Origin: an uncultured Clostridia bacterium
GTDB taxonomy: Bacteria; Bacillota; Clostridia; Peptostreptococcales; Anaerovoracaceae
Length of the DNA stretch: 49,017 bases
Assembly (NCBI GenBank): GCA_947426455.1
Contig: CANEEC010000004.1
Coordinates: forward strand, 1 to 49,017
Direction: 5' to 3'
Part shown: positions 1-9,728 of the stretch, piece after piece
Layout: every line of letters starts with the position of its first letter
Numbering within the stretch: the stretch's first letter is position 1
Notes under the pieces: model-generated
What the model saw: only the letters and a program-made list of their open reading frames with translations
Told to the model about the DNA's origin: nothing
Database searches by the model: none
Position numbers and translations under genes: made by a program

Positions 1-766
1 GCACATGTTAGGTCTCTCCGGTTTTGAACTGCGCAGGTTCAACCAGCTGTCCGGCGGGCAGCAGCAGCGCGTGGCCATCGCCCGGGCTCTGGTGTACCAT
101 CCCCAGCTTCTGCTTCTGGACGAACCTCTGGGCGCGCTGGATCTGAAACTGCGAAAGGAAATGCAGATCGAACTGAAGCGCATCCAGCAGCAGCTGGGCA
201 TTACCTTCCTCTACGTCACCCACGACCAGGAGGAAGCCCTGACCATGTCCGACCGGGTGGTCGTCATGAAAAACGGTCAGATTCAACAGATCGGCACGCC
301 CACCGACATCTATAACGAACCGATCAATGCCTTCGTGGCCGACTTCATCGGCGAGAGCAACATCGTGGACGGCGTAATGATCGAGGATTATCTGGTGGAA
401 TTCGCCGGAAAGCGCCTGCAATGCCTTGACGGCGGCTTCGGAAACAATGCAAAAGTAGATGTGGTCATCCGTCCCGAGGACTGGGAAATCTGCAAACCCG
501 CGGACGGCCAGTTTCACGGCACCGTGATTTCCAGCGTCTTTAAGGGCGTTCACTACGAATTGATGGTGCAAGCCCCCGGCGAAGAGGACGAGTGGATGGT
601 TCACACCATCGAAAACCATCCGGTGGGCAGCGAAATCGGCCTGATCTTAACCCCCGACGACATCCACATCATGAATAAAATGTCCCCCGCGGAAGAAGCG
701 GAGCTTCTCAGCGCCCTGGAGGCCGACTCCATCTTGGACGAGGACGACGGCGAAAGCCAAGAATAG
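1..766 (+). CDS. potA: Spermidine/putrescine ABC transporter ATPase PotA, 5' partial
   Basis: This is the C-terminal part of the cytoplasmic ATPase that powers polyamine import. The reading frame is open from base 2, so the gene begins outside the window and its Walker A motif is not visible. Visible are the ABC signature LSGGQQQR, the Walker B stretch LLLLDEP with the following D-loop (GALD), and the switch histidine in YVTHDQEEA. The C-terminal ~130 residues look like the TOBE-type domain of PotA/CysA importers. The stop is followed directly by AGGAGG (765-770) for potB, so the four pot genes form one operon. The ATG at base 5 should not be taken as the start. Confidence 0.93.
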   Translation, partial: HMLGLSGFELRRFNQLSGGQQQRVAIARALVYHPQLLLLDEPLGALDLKLRKEMQIELKRIQQQLGITFLYVTHDQEEALTMSDRVVVMKNGQIQQIGTPTDIYNEPINAFVADFIGESNIVDGVMIEDYLVEFAGKRLQCLDGGFGNNAKVDVVIRPEDWEICKPADGQFHGTVISSVFKGVHYELMVQAPGEEDEWMVHTIENHPVGSEIGLILTPDDIHIMNKMSPAEEAELLSALEADSILDEDDGESQE

Positions 767-776
767 GAGGAACGGT

Positions 777-1592
777 ATGAAAGCGAAAATTGCCGCCGCC
801 CCTTATCTTCTGTGGGCCGCCTTATTCATCGTCATCCCTATGGGACTGGTGGGATATTACGCCGTCACCGATGCAAACGGCGCCTTTACTTTGGACAATT
901 TCGCTCAGGGCATGCACTTTGCTCCCGTCATCGGAAGCTCTGTGTGGCTTGCCATCATCGCCACCGCCCTGTGCCTTTTGATCGCCTATCCTCTGGCTTA
1001 TCTGATCTCTCGAAAGAGCTTCAATCACCAGCGTACGCTGGTGCTTTTGGTCATGCTTCCCATGTGGATGAACTTCCTGCTGCGCACCTATGCCTGGATG
1101 ACGCTTTTAGAAAATAACGGCGTCACCAACCGCCTTTTGGGTCTTATCGGCTTAGGCCCTTACGAAATGATCAATACGCAGGGAGCCGTGATTCTGGGGA
1201 TGGTCTACAACTACCTTCCTTTTATGATTCTGCCCCTGTATTCCGTCATGACAAAAATTGAGCCGTTCCTCATGGAAGCGGCCTCCGATCTGGGCTGCAG
1301 TCCCGGCGAGGCCCTGCGCAGAGTGGTGCTTCCTCTGTCCATGCCGGGGATCGCCACCGGCATCACCATGGTGTTCGTGCCTTCGGTTTCCACCTTCGTC
1401 ATCTCCGTCATGCTGGGCGGCGGCTCCTTCATGCTCATCGGCGATCTGATCGAAATGCAGTTTTTGGGAAACGCCTATAACCCTCATCTGGGCGCGGCAC
1501 TGTCGCTGGTACTGATGATGATTCTGCTGATCTGTATGGCTCTCACCGATATGTTCAGCAATCCGGAAGAAAAGGAGGGCCTGCTGCTATGA
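777..1592 (+). CDS. potB: Spermidine/putrescine ABC transporter permease PotB
   Basis: Inner-membrane permease of the polyamine importer, 271 residues with about six hydrophobic segments. The start follows AGGAGG by six bases. The cytoplasmic coupling loop shows the permease EAA-type motif (EAASDLGCSPGEALRRVVLPLSMPG, residues about 167-191), which docks on PotA. The last four bases (ATGA) overlap the potC start, indicating translational coupling. The family assignment rests on this motif, the length and the position between potA and potC. Confidence 0.92.
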   Translation: MKAKIAAAPYLLWAALFIVIPMGLVGYYAVTDANGAFTLDNFAQGMHFAPVIGSSVWLAIIATALCLLIAYPLAYLISRKSFNHQRTLVLLVMLPMWMNFLLRTYAWMTLLENNGVTNRLLGLIGLGPYEMINTQGAVILGMVYNYLPFMILPLYSVMTKIEPFLMEAASDLGCSPGEALRRVVLPLSMPGIATGITMVFVPSVSTFVISVMLGGGSFMLIGDLIEMQFLGNAYNPHLGAALSLVLMMILLICMALTDMFSNPEEKEGLLL

Positions 1593-2398
1593 CGAAACGA
1601 CAGAACTCTTTGCTCTCCAACTTATATATTTTCGTGGTCATGGCCTTTTTGTACGTTCCCATTCTGGTTATGATCGTCTATTCCTTCAATACCAGCAAGA
1701 GCCGCGGCGCCTTTCTGGGTTTCACCACCAAATGGTATCTGGAGCTGTTCCAAAATGAAAGCATCCTTTCGGCGCTGGCCAACACCCTGATCGTAGCCGT
1801 GGTTTCCTCCGTGATCGCCACCCTGCTGGGAACGGCGGCCGCCATTGGAATTCGCGCCATGAAGAAGCGAAACCGCGATCTGATCATGAACTTCACCTAC
1901 CTGCCGGTGATGAGTCCGGAAATCGTCATGGGCGTTTCCCTCATGCTGTTATTCGTGCTGTTTCGCATCGATTTCAGCCTGTTTACCGTGATCGCGGCTC
2001 ACATCACCTTCAACGTCCCCTACATCATTCTGTCGGTAATGCCCAAGCTGCGCCAAATGGACCAACACCTGTACGAAGCGGCCATGGACTTGGGATGTAC
2101 CCCTTTTCAGGCCTTTATAAAAGTAATGCTCCCTGAGATCATGCCGGGCATCATCACCGGATTTCTCATCGCCTTCACCTTTTCTCTGGACGATTTCAAC
2201 ATTTCCTACTTCGTCAGCGGAGAGCGGGCGCAGACCCTGCCGGTGCTGATCTACTCCATGACCAGAAAGCGGGTCAGTCCCGAAATCAACGCGTTGTCGG
2301 CCATCATTTTCCTGGTGGTGCTCACCGTGCTGATTCTCACCAATGTCAACGACGTCCGCAAAGAAAAGCAGATGCAGAAAGGAGGCCGCCGTGGGTAA
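1589..2398 (+). CDS. potC: Spermidine/putrescine ABC transporter permease PotC
   Basis: Second membrane permease of the importer, 269 residues, paired with PotB. It has the coupling-loop motif YEAAMDLGCTPFQAFIKVMLPEIMPG near residue 165 and a run of hydrophobic helices. Its start codon overlaps the potB stop in an ATGA. Its 3' end contains the ribosome site (AAAGGAGG, 2378-2385) and GTG start of potD. The C-terminus (NVNDVRKEKQMQKGG) is short, basic and probably cytoplasmic. Confidence 0.92.
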   Translation: MTKRQNSLLSNLYIFVVMAFLYVPILVMIVYSFNTSKSRGAFLGFTTKWYLELFQNESILSALANTLIVAVVSSVIATLLGTAAAIGIRAMKKRNRDLIMNFTYLPVMSPEIVMGVSLMLLFVLFRIDFSLFTVIAAHITFNVPYIILSVMPKLRQMDQHLYEAAMDLGCTPFQAFIKVMLPEIMPGIITGFLIAFTFSLDDFNISYFVSGERAQTLPVLIYSMTRKRVSPEINALSAIIFLVVLTVLILTNVNDVRKEKQMQKGGRRG

Positions 2399-3665
2399 CA
2401 ACCGTCTGCGGAAATTATCCGCCGTCCTCTGCGCGGCCGCGCTTTTCCTCAGCGCCGGCGCTCCCTGCTTTGCCGATGGCTTCGATTTCGACCGGAACCA
2501 CCTGCCCTATTCCGACGACTGGAACGACTATCCCTACGACGAAGCCTATTATGGCCAACTGAAGGGCACCGGCGCTTCCATCAATTTTTACAACTGGGGA
2601 GAATACGTTTCTGACGGCAGCGACGGTCTGGTGGATATCGTGGCGGAATTCCAGCGCCTTACCGATATCAAAGTCTACTACACCAACTTCGCCACCAATG
2701 AAGAACTGTACGCCAAGCTGAAAAGCGGCGCCGCCAGCTACGACGTGATCGTGCCGTCGGACTACATGGTTTCCCGCATGATCAAAGAGGATATGCTGTT
2801 GCCTCTGGACTACGGCAACATTCCCAATGCGAAGTACATGAATGAGGACTTCATGGATCCCGGATACGACCCAGGCTCCGTCTATTCCCTGCCCTACGCC
2901 TGGAATACCGTAGGCATCCTCTACAATACGAAAATGGTGAAAGAGACGCCGGACAGCTGGAGCATTTTGTGGGATGAGGACTACGCCGGTCAGATTTTGA
3001 TGTTCAACAATTCCCGGGACGCCTTTGGCGTGGCGCTGAAATATCTGGGATATTCCCTCAATACGGAAGACCCCGACCAGCTGAGAGAGGCCGCCGAGCT
3101 TTTGAAAGAACAAAAGCCTCTGGTGCAGGCCTACGTGATGGATCAGATGTTCGATAAAATGGAAAACAACGAAGCGGCCATCGCCGCCTATTATGCCGGC
3201 GACGCTTTGCTCATCCATAACGACGATATCGCCATCGCCATGCCCAAGGAGGGAACCAACAAATTCATCGACGCCGTGTGCATCCCCAAGACCGCTAAAA
3301 ACAAGCTGGCAGCAGAGATGTTTATCAACTTTCTCAACGAGCCCACCATCAATGCCCAAAACACCGAATACGTAGGTTACGGCACGGCAAATCTGGCCGC
3401 CTACTGCCTTTTAGATGAAGAACTGCGGGAGGATCCCATTCTCTACCCGCCTCAGGAGATTTTGGACAATTCGGAGATGTTCATCAACCTGTCTGATGAG
3501 ACCAATCTCCTGTTGGATCAGCTGTGGACCGAGGTAAAGGCCAGCAATAAAAACGTGTGGGGCTGGGGCGTTCTGCCCTGCGCCACCATTTTAGCCATCG
3601 TCATCGGCAAGGCCAGATACCGCCGCCGCATCGCCAAACGCCACAAATATATGGCGGAAGATTAA
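2391..3665 (+). CDS. potD: Polyamine-binding protein PotD with C-terminal membrane anchor
   Basis: Extracytoplasmic substrate-binding protein of the polyamine importer. An upstream in-frame ATG at 2343 lies inside potC without a ribosome site. The GTG at 2391 sits five bases after AAAGGAGG and yields a proper signal peptide (basic NNRLRKL, hydrophobic core, A-x-A-like CFA cleavage), so it is preferred; 424 residues. The mature part has the PotD-like NFYNWGEYVS near its start and YDVIVPSDYMVSRMI. No lipobox is convincing (GAPC has proline before cysteine). The C-terminus carries a hydrophobic stretch (about residues 391-406) followed by a strongly basic tail (KARYRRRIAKRHK), which looks like a membrane anchor replacing the usual lipid anchor. 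The gene overlaps potC by 8 bases. Confidence 0.9.
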   Translation: MGNNRLRKLSAVLCAAALFLSAGAPCFADGFDFDRNHLPYSDDWNDYPYDEAYYGQLKGTGASINFYNWGEYVSDGSDGLVDIVAEFQRLTDIKVYYTNFATNEELYAKLKSGAASYDVIVPSDYMVSRMIKEDMLLPLDYGNIPNAKYMNEDFMDPGYDPGSVYSLPYAWNTVGILYNTKMVKETPDSWSILWDEDYAGQILMFNNSRDAFGVALKYLGYSLNTEDPDQLREAAELLKEQKPLVQAYVMDQMFDKMENNEAAIAAYYAGDALLIHNDDIAIAMPKEGTNKFIDAVCIPKTAKNKLAAEMFINFLNEPTINAQNTEYVGYGTANLAAYCLLDEELREDPILYPPQEILDNSEMFINLSDETNLLLDQLWTEVKASNKNVWGWGVLPCATILAIVIGKARYRRRIAKRHKYMAED

Positions 3666-3756
3666 AACAACCGCGGCCGGCGCTTCACGCGTTCGACCGC
3701 GGCTTCGTTTGCGAAACTGCGCTTACCTATGCGCCAAAAATCTCCGGCGCAACGCC

Positions 3757-6700
3757 CTATGACCGGAACGCCGGATCGAAATAACAAACGCTCTTGAAAT
3801 TGCAGTACTGACACGCGTCGGTGGACTTGGTCTTCACCGGCCTCACCGCAATTTCACCGGCGGCTAACTCCTGACACAGCGTGCCGATCATCCGGTTGAA
3901 CTCCTGACGGAATTCATCGAATTCTTCCGGCGGCAGCAGGAAGGATTCCGATGCTTTGGACAGCGTTCCGTCCCTCTTGCGGGACAACGGCACCACGGAG
4001 GAACTGTCCTCAAAGTCCCCTGCAATGCTTTGAATCACCTGAGGTTCATTCACCATCAACCCGTTCATCCGAAGACCCTTTTCCACGGTTTCAGCCACCT
4101 TTTCCTGCATCGCTTCCGGTGCATACCCTTCCACACAAACCGACGGTTCTCCTATGAGAAAATAGAAGACGCCGGCCGGCTTTGCCTTCATGCCGTTCAC
4201 CGCGCTTTGCAGATACAGCATCAGCTGCAGACGCCAGCCGCTTTTCGCTTCCGCAAGCCGGAAGGCTTCCCTGCCGGATTTATAATCGATGACCTTGACG
4301 TAAGGATCGCCCTCCTGTCCGGGAAGCACGTCCACCCGGTCGATTCTTCCTTCGATTCGCAGGCTTTCTCCATTGGAAAGAGGCACCTCCATGGCCGGAA
4401 ACACGTTGTTTTTCCCGCGGCCAAATCCCGCCTCCAGATACATCTGTTCAATCTCACCGCAGCGCACCTGCTGAATCATCGCCCAACAAACGTCACTGCA
4501 GATCTGCTTCATCCGATCCAGGCGGTATTCTTCCCGGCCACCGGAGCGCAGCACCGCTTCTCCGTAGGAGTCTGCAATCCGTTCCATCAGCTCCGACACC
4601 TTTTCCTCGCACTGACTCCGACTGACCGTCATCCAGAGGGAATCGGGATCGGTCACCTTCTTTTGCGGGTCGGTCAACCATTGAGACAGCTGCATCAGAC
4701 ACTGGTGATACACGTCGCCCACTTCCCGTCCCGCCAGTTCAAAGACGCGGCGTTCCTCAGGGCGCAGACCGTACTGCATAAAGTGCTGAAAAGGGCAGCG
4801 GCTGAACCGTTCCAGCCGCGACGGACTCAGTACCAGCTGTTCGTACCCCTCTTTTTTATAAATGCGGCGCACCAAATCCCGCTCCAGCCGTTCCAGCCGG
4901 TTGTCGAACACAATCCCCTCCTGCAAGGGCCGCAGCTGAGCCGGTCTCTCCTTTAAAAACCAGTTCAGCGTCCCCTTCCAAACCGGATCCAACCCGTCGC
5001 CGTTCATCCAGTCCTGCAGCGCTCCCGCCAAATGCTCCCCGGCGGCAGAGGTAGAATACACCTGCTCTATGGTCTGGCCGCCGTTGACCACGTCGGCCAT
5101 CTCCGCTGCCTGAGGAAACATCCCCCTCAGCTTTTCGTAGATCAGAGAGGCCTTAGCCGCGCCGCCGTCGCCGTCGGCCACCGTATAGCTCATCCACAGC
5201 CGCTGTGACGGCTTGGACAAATTCTTGTAAATGGCGATCTTTTCCTCCGACGCCCGCCAACTGTCCTCCCGGCACAGGTGAATGTCCTGGGATAGCAGCA
5301 ATGCTTTTTCACCTTCGGAAAGCAGCTCCTCCGATGCACCGGAGCTGGGCAGCAATCCGTCGTTGGCTCCCAGAACCAAAACCGCCTTCACGCGGCCTGT
5401 TCGGGTTCGCTGCATGGTGCCAACGATCACCTGATCGTAGGAAGGGGGCAGCAGTCCGATTTCCACTGCGGAAAAGCCGACGTTCAGCATGACGGCGTAG
5501 TCCGTCATGGAAATATTTTCTTCGCCCACCAGTTCCACGATCTGATCCAATAATCGGACGATCACCTGCCAGATCTGGGCGGTTTCCAACAACAGCTCCT
5601 TTTCCCCCGCCTGTTCCAGCTCGTCGCACAGTCCCTTCAGTTTTTCCGGCAATCCGGCGGTCTTCGTCAGGTATTCGTACAATACCCGGGTCTTCCCCCG
5701 GCCTGTGGATTCTTCTTTTAAAGCGGCCGAAAGCGCCGCTATCGGATTCACCAGCCGCTGGCGCATTTCCTCCAGCGCCGCCACGCCGTCGCTTCCGTAG
5801 CGGCTTTCTCCATAGCGAAATTTCCTCTGCAAATCAAAAGCGGCGCTCTTATAAGACACCACGTAGTTTTCCAGCAGTTCCCCCTCGTCGCGGGTCAGCT
5901 CCGTCAGGCCGGTTTTCACCATGCGGAACATCTCTTCATAGCGCAGCCGTCCCGACACACCTTCCAAAAGCGCCATGATATATTCCACCGCCGGGTTGTG
6001 CAGCACCGATCGCTTGCAATCCAAAAACACGGGGATTCCACATTTGTGAAACACTCGGGAGATCACCGAACCCCGCCCTTCCATATCGTTGCAGATCACG
6101 GCGATATCCTCATAGCGATACCCGCATTCCCGCACCAGACGCAAAATTTCCGCCGCCGCGGACTCCGCCTCCGTATACAGATTGGAGGCGCGGCAAAAAG
6201 CCACTGCCGCCGGGGGGGCCGTCCCGGCATTTTCGTCATCTGAAACAAACGTCTCATGCGGCCAGGCATACAGCTGCCGTTCCAGATGTACCAGCTCCAA
6301 AGGCCGCGCCGGACGCAAAAATTCGTCGCCGATCGCCGTCTGTTCCCAGACGGTTCCCTGTTCGATGGCCAACATCCGCAGCCGATCCATCACCGTCTTG
6401 GCCAGCCGGAACAGATCGCCGTCGGCAGGTTCCTCCGCCGAACCGCAGACTCCGGGGTCGCCGATCATCACCACATTCACATCCACGGCGCAGGCCATCA
6501 GCCGCCCCAGCATGTCCATCATCTTGGGCGTAAAAGAATCAAAGCCGTAAATCCAAAATTCCCCGTTACGCACCATGGCCGAATGGGGAATCTGCTCCGT
6601 CACCAGACGGGTGTAATCCTCGGTATCCACATATTTTCCGCTGATTCGCTCCTGATACTCCTCAAAGACGCAGTAGATGTCCGCCAGCTTTCGATACAAC

Positions 6701-7164
6701 AGGCTTTCCGGCTCGATGCTCTCCAAAATATTGGGAATATCCTGAGGTTCGATATTGTGCTGTTTCATCTCCACGATCAGGTCGTTGACCATCTCCACGA
6801 AGTCCGTGAAACCCGCCGCTCCGCCGTACACCCGCAGCTGATCCTTCTTCTGCTTCAGAATCTCGGCAAGCAGCATGTGGCGGCCGTATTTATCGATGTG
6901 CAGACGGGTGGCTCCCGCCGTTTCCAACAGGATTCGATGACCGAAACGGCTTTGGGACAAAATGTCCACCTCCAGCAGTCCCGGTTCCTCCAAATAGGTC
7001 AGGGCGTTTTGCTCCGCCTGCAGCGTAAACTGATCGGGCACCACCACGTAAATTTTCTCCGCCGCCGCCATCCCCTGCCGGATGCGCAGCAGCGATCCTT
7101 TCACAGAGGAAAACAAAAACCGGTCTTTATCCACGCTTTCCCGTCCGTAGTAAATGTGCAGCAT
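3757..7164 (-). CDS. addB: ATP-dependent helicase/nuclease subunit AddB
   Basis: 1135-residue subunit of the AddAB helicase-nuclease that processes double-strand breaks for RecA repair. The C-terminal nuclease domain shows the PD-(D/E)XK core (IEGRIDRVD, then VIDYKSG near residue 970) and the four-cysteine Fe-S staple: CPFQHF around residue 785 and CQYCNFKSVC at the end. The mid-region has LVLGANDGLLP, typical of the family. The N-terminus, where AddB usually carries a GRxGxGKS ATP loop, reads YGRESVDKDRF and lacks the lysine-serine. The ribosome site GGAGGGG lies just before the ATG. It is 33 bases downstream of the feo operon's last gene, so co-transcription is possible. No addA follows; the next genes are potABCD on the other strand. 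Confidence 0.9.
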   Translation of the reverse strand: MLHIYYGRESVDKDRFLFSSVKGSLLRIRQGMAAAEKIYVVVPDQFTLQAEQNALTYLEEPGLLEVDILSQSRFGHRILLETAGATRLHIDKYGRHMLLAEILKQKKDQLRVYGGAAGFTDFVEMVNDLIVEMKQHNIEPQDIPNILESIEPESLLYRKLADIYCVFEEYQERISGKYVDTEDYTRLVTEQIPHSAMVRNGEFWIYGFDSFTPKMMDMLGRLMACAVDVNVVMIGDPGVCGSAEEPADGDLFRLAKTVMDRLRMLAIEQGTVWEQTAIGDEFLRPARPLELVHLERQLYAWPHETFVSDDENAGTAPPAAVAFCRASNLYTEAESAAAEILRLVRECGYRYEDIAVICNDMEGRGSVISRVFHKCGIPVFLDCKRSVLHNPAVEYIMALLEGVSGRLRYEEMFRMVKTGLTELTRDEGELLENYVVSYKSAAFDLQRKFRYGESRYGSDGVAALEEMRQRLVNPIAALSAALKEESTGRGKTRVLYEYLTKTAGLPEKLKGLCDELEQAGEKELLLETAQIWQVIVRLLDQIVELVGEENISMTDYAVMLNVGFSAVEIGLLPPSYDQVIVGTMQRTRTGRVKAVLVLGANDGLLPSSGASEELLSEGEKALLLSQDIHLCREDSWRASEEKIAIYKNLSKPSQRLWMSYTVADGDGGAAKASLIYEKLRGMFPQAAEMADVVNGGQTIEQVYSTSAAGEHLAGALQDWMNGDGLDPVWKGTLNWFLKERPAQLRPLQEGIVFDNRLERLERDLVRRIYKKEGYEQLVLSPSRLERFSRCPFQHFMQYGLRPEERRVFELAGREVGDVYHQCLMQLSQWLTDPQKKVTDPDSLWMTVSRSQCEEKVSELMERIADSYGEAVLRSGGREEYRLDRMKQICSDVCWAMIQQVRCGEIEQMYLEAGFGRGKNNVFPAMEVPLSNGESLRIEGRIDRVDVLPGQEGDPYVKVIDYKSGREAFRLAEAKSGWRLQLMLYLQSAVNGMKAKPAGVFYFLIGEPSVCVEGYAPEAMQEKVAETVEKGLRMNGLMVNEPQVIQSIAGDFEDSSSVVPLSRKRDGTLSKASESFLLPPEEFDEFRQEFNRMIGTLCQELAAGEIAVRPVKTKSTDACQYCNFKSVCYFDPAFRS

Positions 7165-7197
7165 GTTTTCCCCTCCTTTCGTTTCCGCGAGCTTCTC

Positions 7198-7401
7198 TTA
7201 CAAAGTCTCGCCGTCCTCCTTTGCGCCAACCTCTTCCGGCGTTCCGGCCTTTTTCGATCCGGCACACTGTCCGGCGCAGTGAGAACACCCGCAGCCGCAG
7301 TATTTCCCGGCCTTGATCCGGCGAATCCGGCCGCGGATCACCCACAGGCAGTACACTATGATCAGCGCCACAATGACGGCGCTCCCAATTCCCTCTTTCA
7401 T
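7198..7401 (-). CDS. FeoB-associated Cys-rich membrane protein
   Basis: 67-residue protein with one N-terminal transmembrane segment (SAVIVALIIVYCLWVI) and a cytoplasmic cysteine cluster (YCGCGCSHCAGQCAG) after a basic stretch. This architecture and the place right after feoB are characteristic of the small FeoB-associated Cys-rich proteins common in Firmicutes. Its role is unproven; iron hand-off or a FeoC-like partner function are the usual suggestions. A purine-rich GGAGAG precedes the ATG. It is 18 bases downstream of feoB and 33 bases upstream of addB. Confidence 0.85.
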   Translation of the reverse strand: MKEGIGSAVIVALIIVYCLWVIRGRIRRIKAGKYCGCGCSHCAGQCAGSKKAGTPEEVGAKEDGETL

Positions 7402-7419
7402 GCTCTTATCTCTCCATCC

Positions 7420-9468
7420 CTATAAAAACAGTCCGCCGATCTGATACGCCAAAAATGCGGCAACCCAGGCGACGCCCAGTTGAAAGACCGCACAGACGCC
7501 CGTCCATTTCCAGCTTCCCGATTCCCTGCGAATGGTCATGATCGTGGCGGCGCAGGGCGTATACAGCAGGCAGAAAAGCATCATGCAGAAGGCGTTCAGC
7601 GCGCCGAAACCCATATCTCCCAAAACAGCTCCCATCTGCTCCATCCCCGCCGCAGAATTGATGTTGGCGATGCCGAACAGAATGGCGCTGCTGGACACCA
7701 CCACTTCCTTGGCCGAAAGTCCGGCAATCAATGCAACCACGATCTGCCAATACCCCAGTCCGATAGGTACAAACACCGGCACCAGCCACCGGCTCAGAGA
7801 AGCGCCGAAGCTGTTTGCCATGTCGCCGGTATATCCTTCTGTACCAAAATTCAGCAACAGCCACAAAATGATAGAGGCGACGAAAATCGTGGTTCCGGCC
7901 TTGGTCAGAAAGTCCTTCACCTTCTCCCACACATAGATCAGCACCGTGCGGGCGCTGGGAAATTTGTATTCCGGAAGCTCGATCAAAAGCATCCGCTGAT
8001 AGCCGCCCTCTTTTTTGTCCAGCTTGTGAACGATAAAGGCCACGGCGATGGCCACAAACAGGCCGATCACGTACATAGAATAGGCCGCAAGCATGGCTCT
8101 TTCCCCGAAGAATAGCTGGGAAAACAGCACGTAGATGGGCAGGCGGGCACTGCAGGACATAAAGGGGGTCACCAGCATAATCCGCATCCGGTCACGGCGT
8201 TCCTCCAACGCCCGGGACGCCATGATGGCGGGTACGGTGCATCCAAAACCCAACAGCATGGGAATGAACGCCCGTCCGGACACTCCGATATGGCTCATGA
8301 TGCCGTCCATGACATAGGCCACACGGGACATGTATCCGCTGTCCTCCAAAAAAGCCAGCGCCAAAAACAATACGAAAATATTGGGTAAAAAGGTGAGAAT
8401 TCCTCCCACTCCGGCCACAATGCCGTCGATGATCAGCGAGGTCAGCATGTCGCCTGCGCCCATGACTGAAAGTCCGCCCGCCAATATGCCGGAAACGGCC
8501 TCCACGCCCCGCTCCACATAGCCTCCCAGGGCGTCGCCCACGGTGAAGGTCAGGAGAAAGACCAGCGCCATAATGGCCAAAAAGCAGGGCAAACCCAAAA
8601 ACCGATTGGTCAATACCTGGTCGATACCGTCGGTAAAGGCCTCCCGCTTTTCCTTATTTACCAACACTTCTTCGATGATTTCTTCGATGAAGTCGTATTT
8701 TTCATTGATGATGTCCATCTCGTAGCTGCGGTCGATCACCTCCGGCAGGTTCACCGGATACCGTTCCGTGATTTCTTTATCCTGTTCCAGCAGCTTGATG
8801 GCATGCCAGCGATAATTCTTAATTTCGGGATATTCCCGCTTCAACACGTCGATGATGCTGTCAATTTTATCCTCGATGAGGTCGCTGTACACCATGGCGT
8901 ATTCTTCGTGATGGTTGTGCCGGTGGCCGGTGGTTTCCGGGTGGTTGTGAAGCAGCTTATCCGGTTCCTCCACACCTTTGTGGTGAGCCGCCGCGTGAAT
9001 CAGGATGTCCAGACCCCGCCGCTTTCTGGCGGAAACGGCAATCACCGGAATTCCCAGCATTTCCGGGAGCCGATGGGTATCGATTTCCATGCCCCGCTTC
9101 TCCACAATATCCATCATGTTCAGCGCCATGACCACAGGCTTTCCCAGCTCTAAAAGCTGCAGCGTCAGATACAGGTTTCGCTCCAGCGCCGAGGCGTCCA
9201 CCACGTCCACGATCACGTCTACATCGTCGCTTAAAATATACTGCCGCGATACCTGCTCCTCCATGGTGTAAGAGGTCAGGCTGTAGGTACCCGGCAAATC
9301 CACCAGATTGATGGTTTGATCGTGGTAACGCATAGCGCCCTCCACCTTTTCCACCGTAACCCCCGGCCAGTTGGCAACCTTCAGGTTTGCGCCGGTGAAA
9401 GCGTTGAACAGCGTGGTCTTTCCGCAGTTGGGGTTTCCGATGAACCCCAGCGTCATGTTTCCCTTCAT
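7420..9468 (-). CDS. feoB: Ferrous iron transporter FeoB
   Basis: 682-residue membrane GTPase for Fe(II) uptake. The N-terminal G domain has G1 GNPNCGKT (residues about 11-18), a G2 threonine in GVTVEKVEG, G3 DLPGTYS, G4 NMMD and G5 SAR. It is followed by a helical spacer and a membrane domain with two Gate-like halves (for example RAFIPMLLGFGCTVPAIM and the matching AKEVVVSSSAILFG region). Start and feoA stop overlap by one base (TAATG), so translation is coupled. A candidate metal-responsive operator lies upstream of feoA. Confidence 0.95.
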   Translation of the reverse strand: MKGNMTLGFIGNPNCGKTTLFNAFTGANLKVANWPGVTVEKVEGAMRYHDQTINLVDLPGTYSLTSYTMEEQVSRQYILSDDVDVIVDVVDASALERNLYLTLQLLELGKPVVMALNMMDIVEKRGMEIDTHRLPEMLGIPVIAVSARKRRGLDILIHAAAHHKGVEEPDKLLHNHPETTGHRHNHHEEYAMVYSDLIEDKIDSIIDVLKREYPEIKNYRWHAIKLLEQDKEITERYPVNLPEVIDRSYEMDIINEKYDFIEEIIEEVLVNKEKREAFTDGIDQVLTNRFLGLPCFLAIMALVFLLTFTVGDALGGYVERGVEAVSGILAGGLSVMGAGDMLTSLIIDGIVAGVGGILTFLPNIFVLFLALAFLEDSGYMSRVAYVMDGIMSHIGVSGRAFIPMLLGFGCTVPAIMASRALEERRDRMRIMLVTPFMSCSARLPIYVLFSQLFFGERAMLAAYSMYVIGLFVAIAVAFIVHKLDKKEGGYQRMLLIELPEYKFPSARTVLIYVWEKVKDFLTKAGTTIFVASIILWLLLNFGTEGYTGDMANSFGASLSRWLVPVFVPIGLGYWQIVVALIAGLSAKEVVVSSSAILFGIANINSAAGMEQMGAVLGDMGFGALNAFCMMLFCLLYTPCAATIMTIRRESGSWKWTGVCAVFQLGVAWVAAFLAYQIGGLFL

Positions 9469-9695
9469 TACGCGTTCACCTCCGATACTTGGATATTTTC
9501 GGAAATGTCGCGGCCGATGGCAAAGCGGGTACCCCGCACCTTGATGATCATCGTTCCGCGGTCTTTGGTATTGATCACCTGAATCCTCGTGCCGTGAGTC
9601 ATTCCCAAAGCCTCCAGACGCCGCTCCGTCTTCTGAGGCAGTTCCATCTGCTCTATTTTATATACAGCTCCAATTTCTGCACAGTTTAATGTCAT
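9468..9695 (-). CDS. feoA: Ferrous iron transport protein FeoA
   Basis: 75-residue SH3-like cytoplasmic protein that supports FeoB. Typical features are the RRLEALGMTHGTRIQV segment and the closing beta strands GTRFAIGRDISENIQV. First gene of the operon; GGAGG lies upstream of the ATG, and the stop overlaps the feoB start. A promoter and a dyad upstream suggest iron-dependent control. Confidence 0.93.
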   Translation of the reverse strand: MTLNCAEIGAVYKIEQMELPQKTERRLEALGMTHGTRIQVINTKDRGTMIIKVRGTRFAIGRDISENIQVSEVNA

Positions 9696-9728
9696 GTGAT
9701 TTCCTCCATAGCTTGACTGTCCTTTTTC

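Noticed and set aside
3666..3756. GC-rich hairpins after potD as a terminator
   Set aside because: Stems such as TGCGCC/GGCGCA exist, but no T-run follows on either strand.
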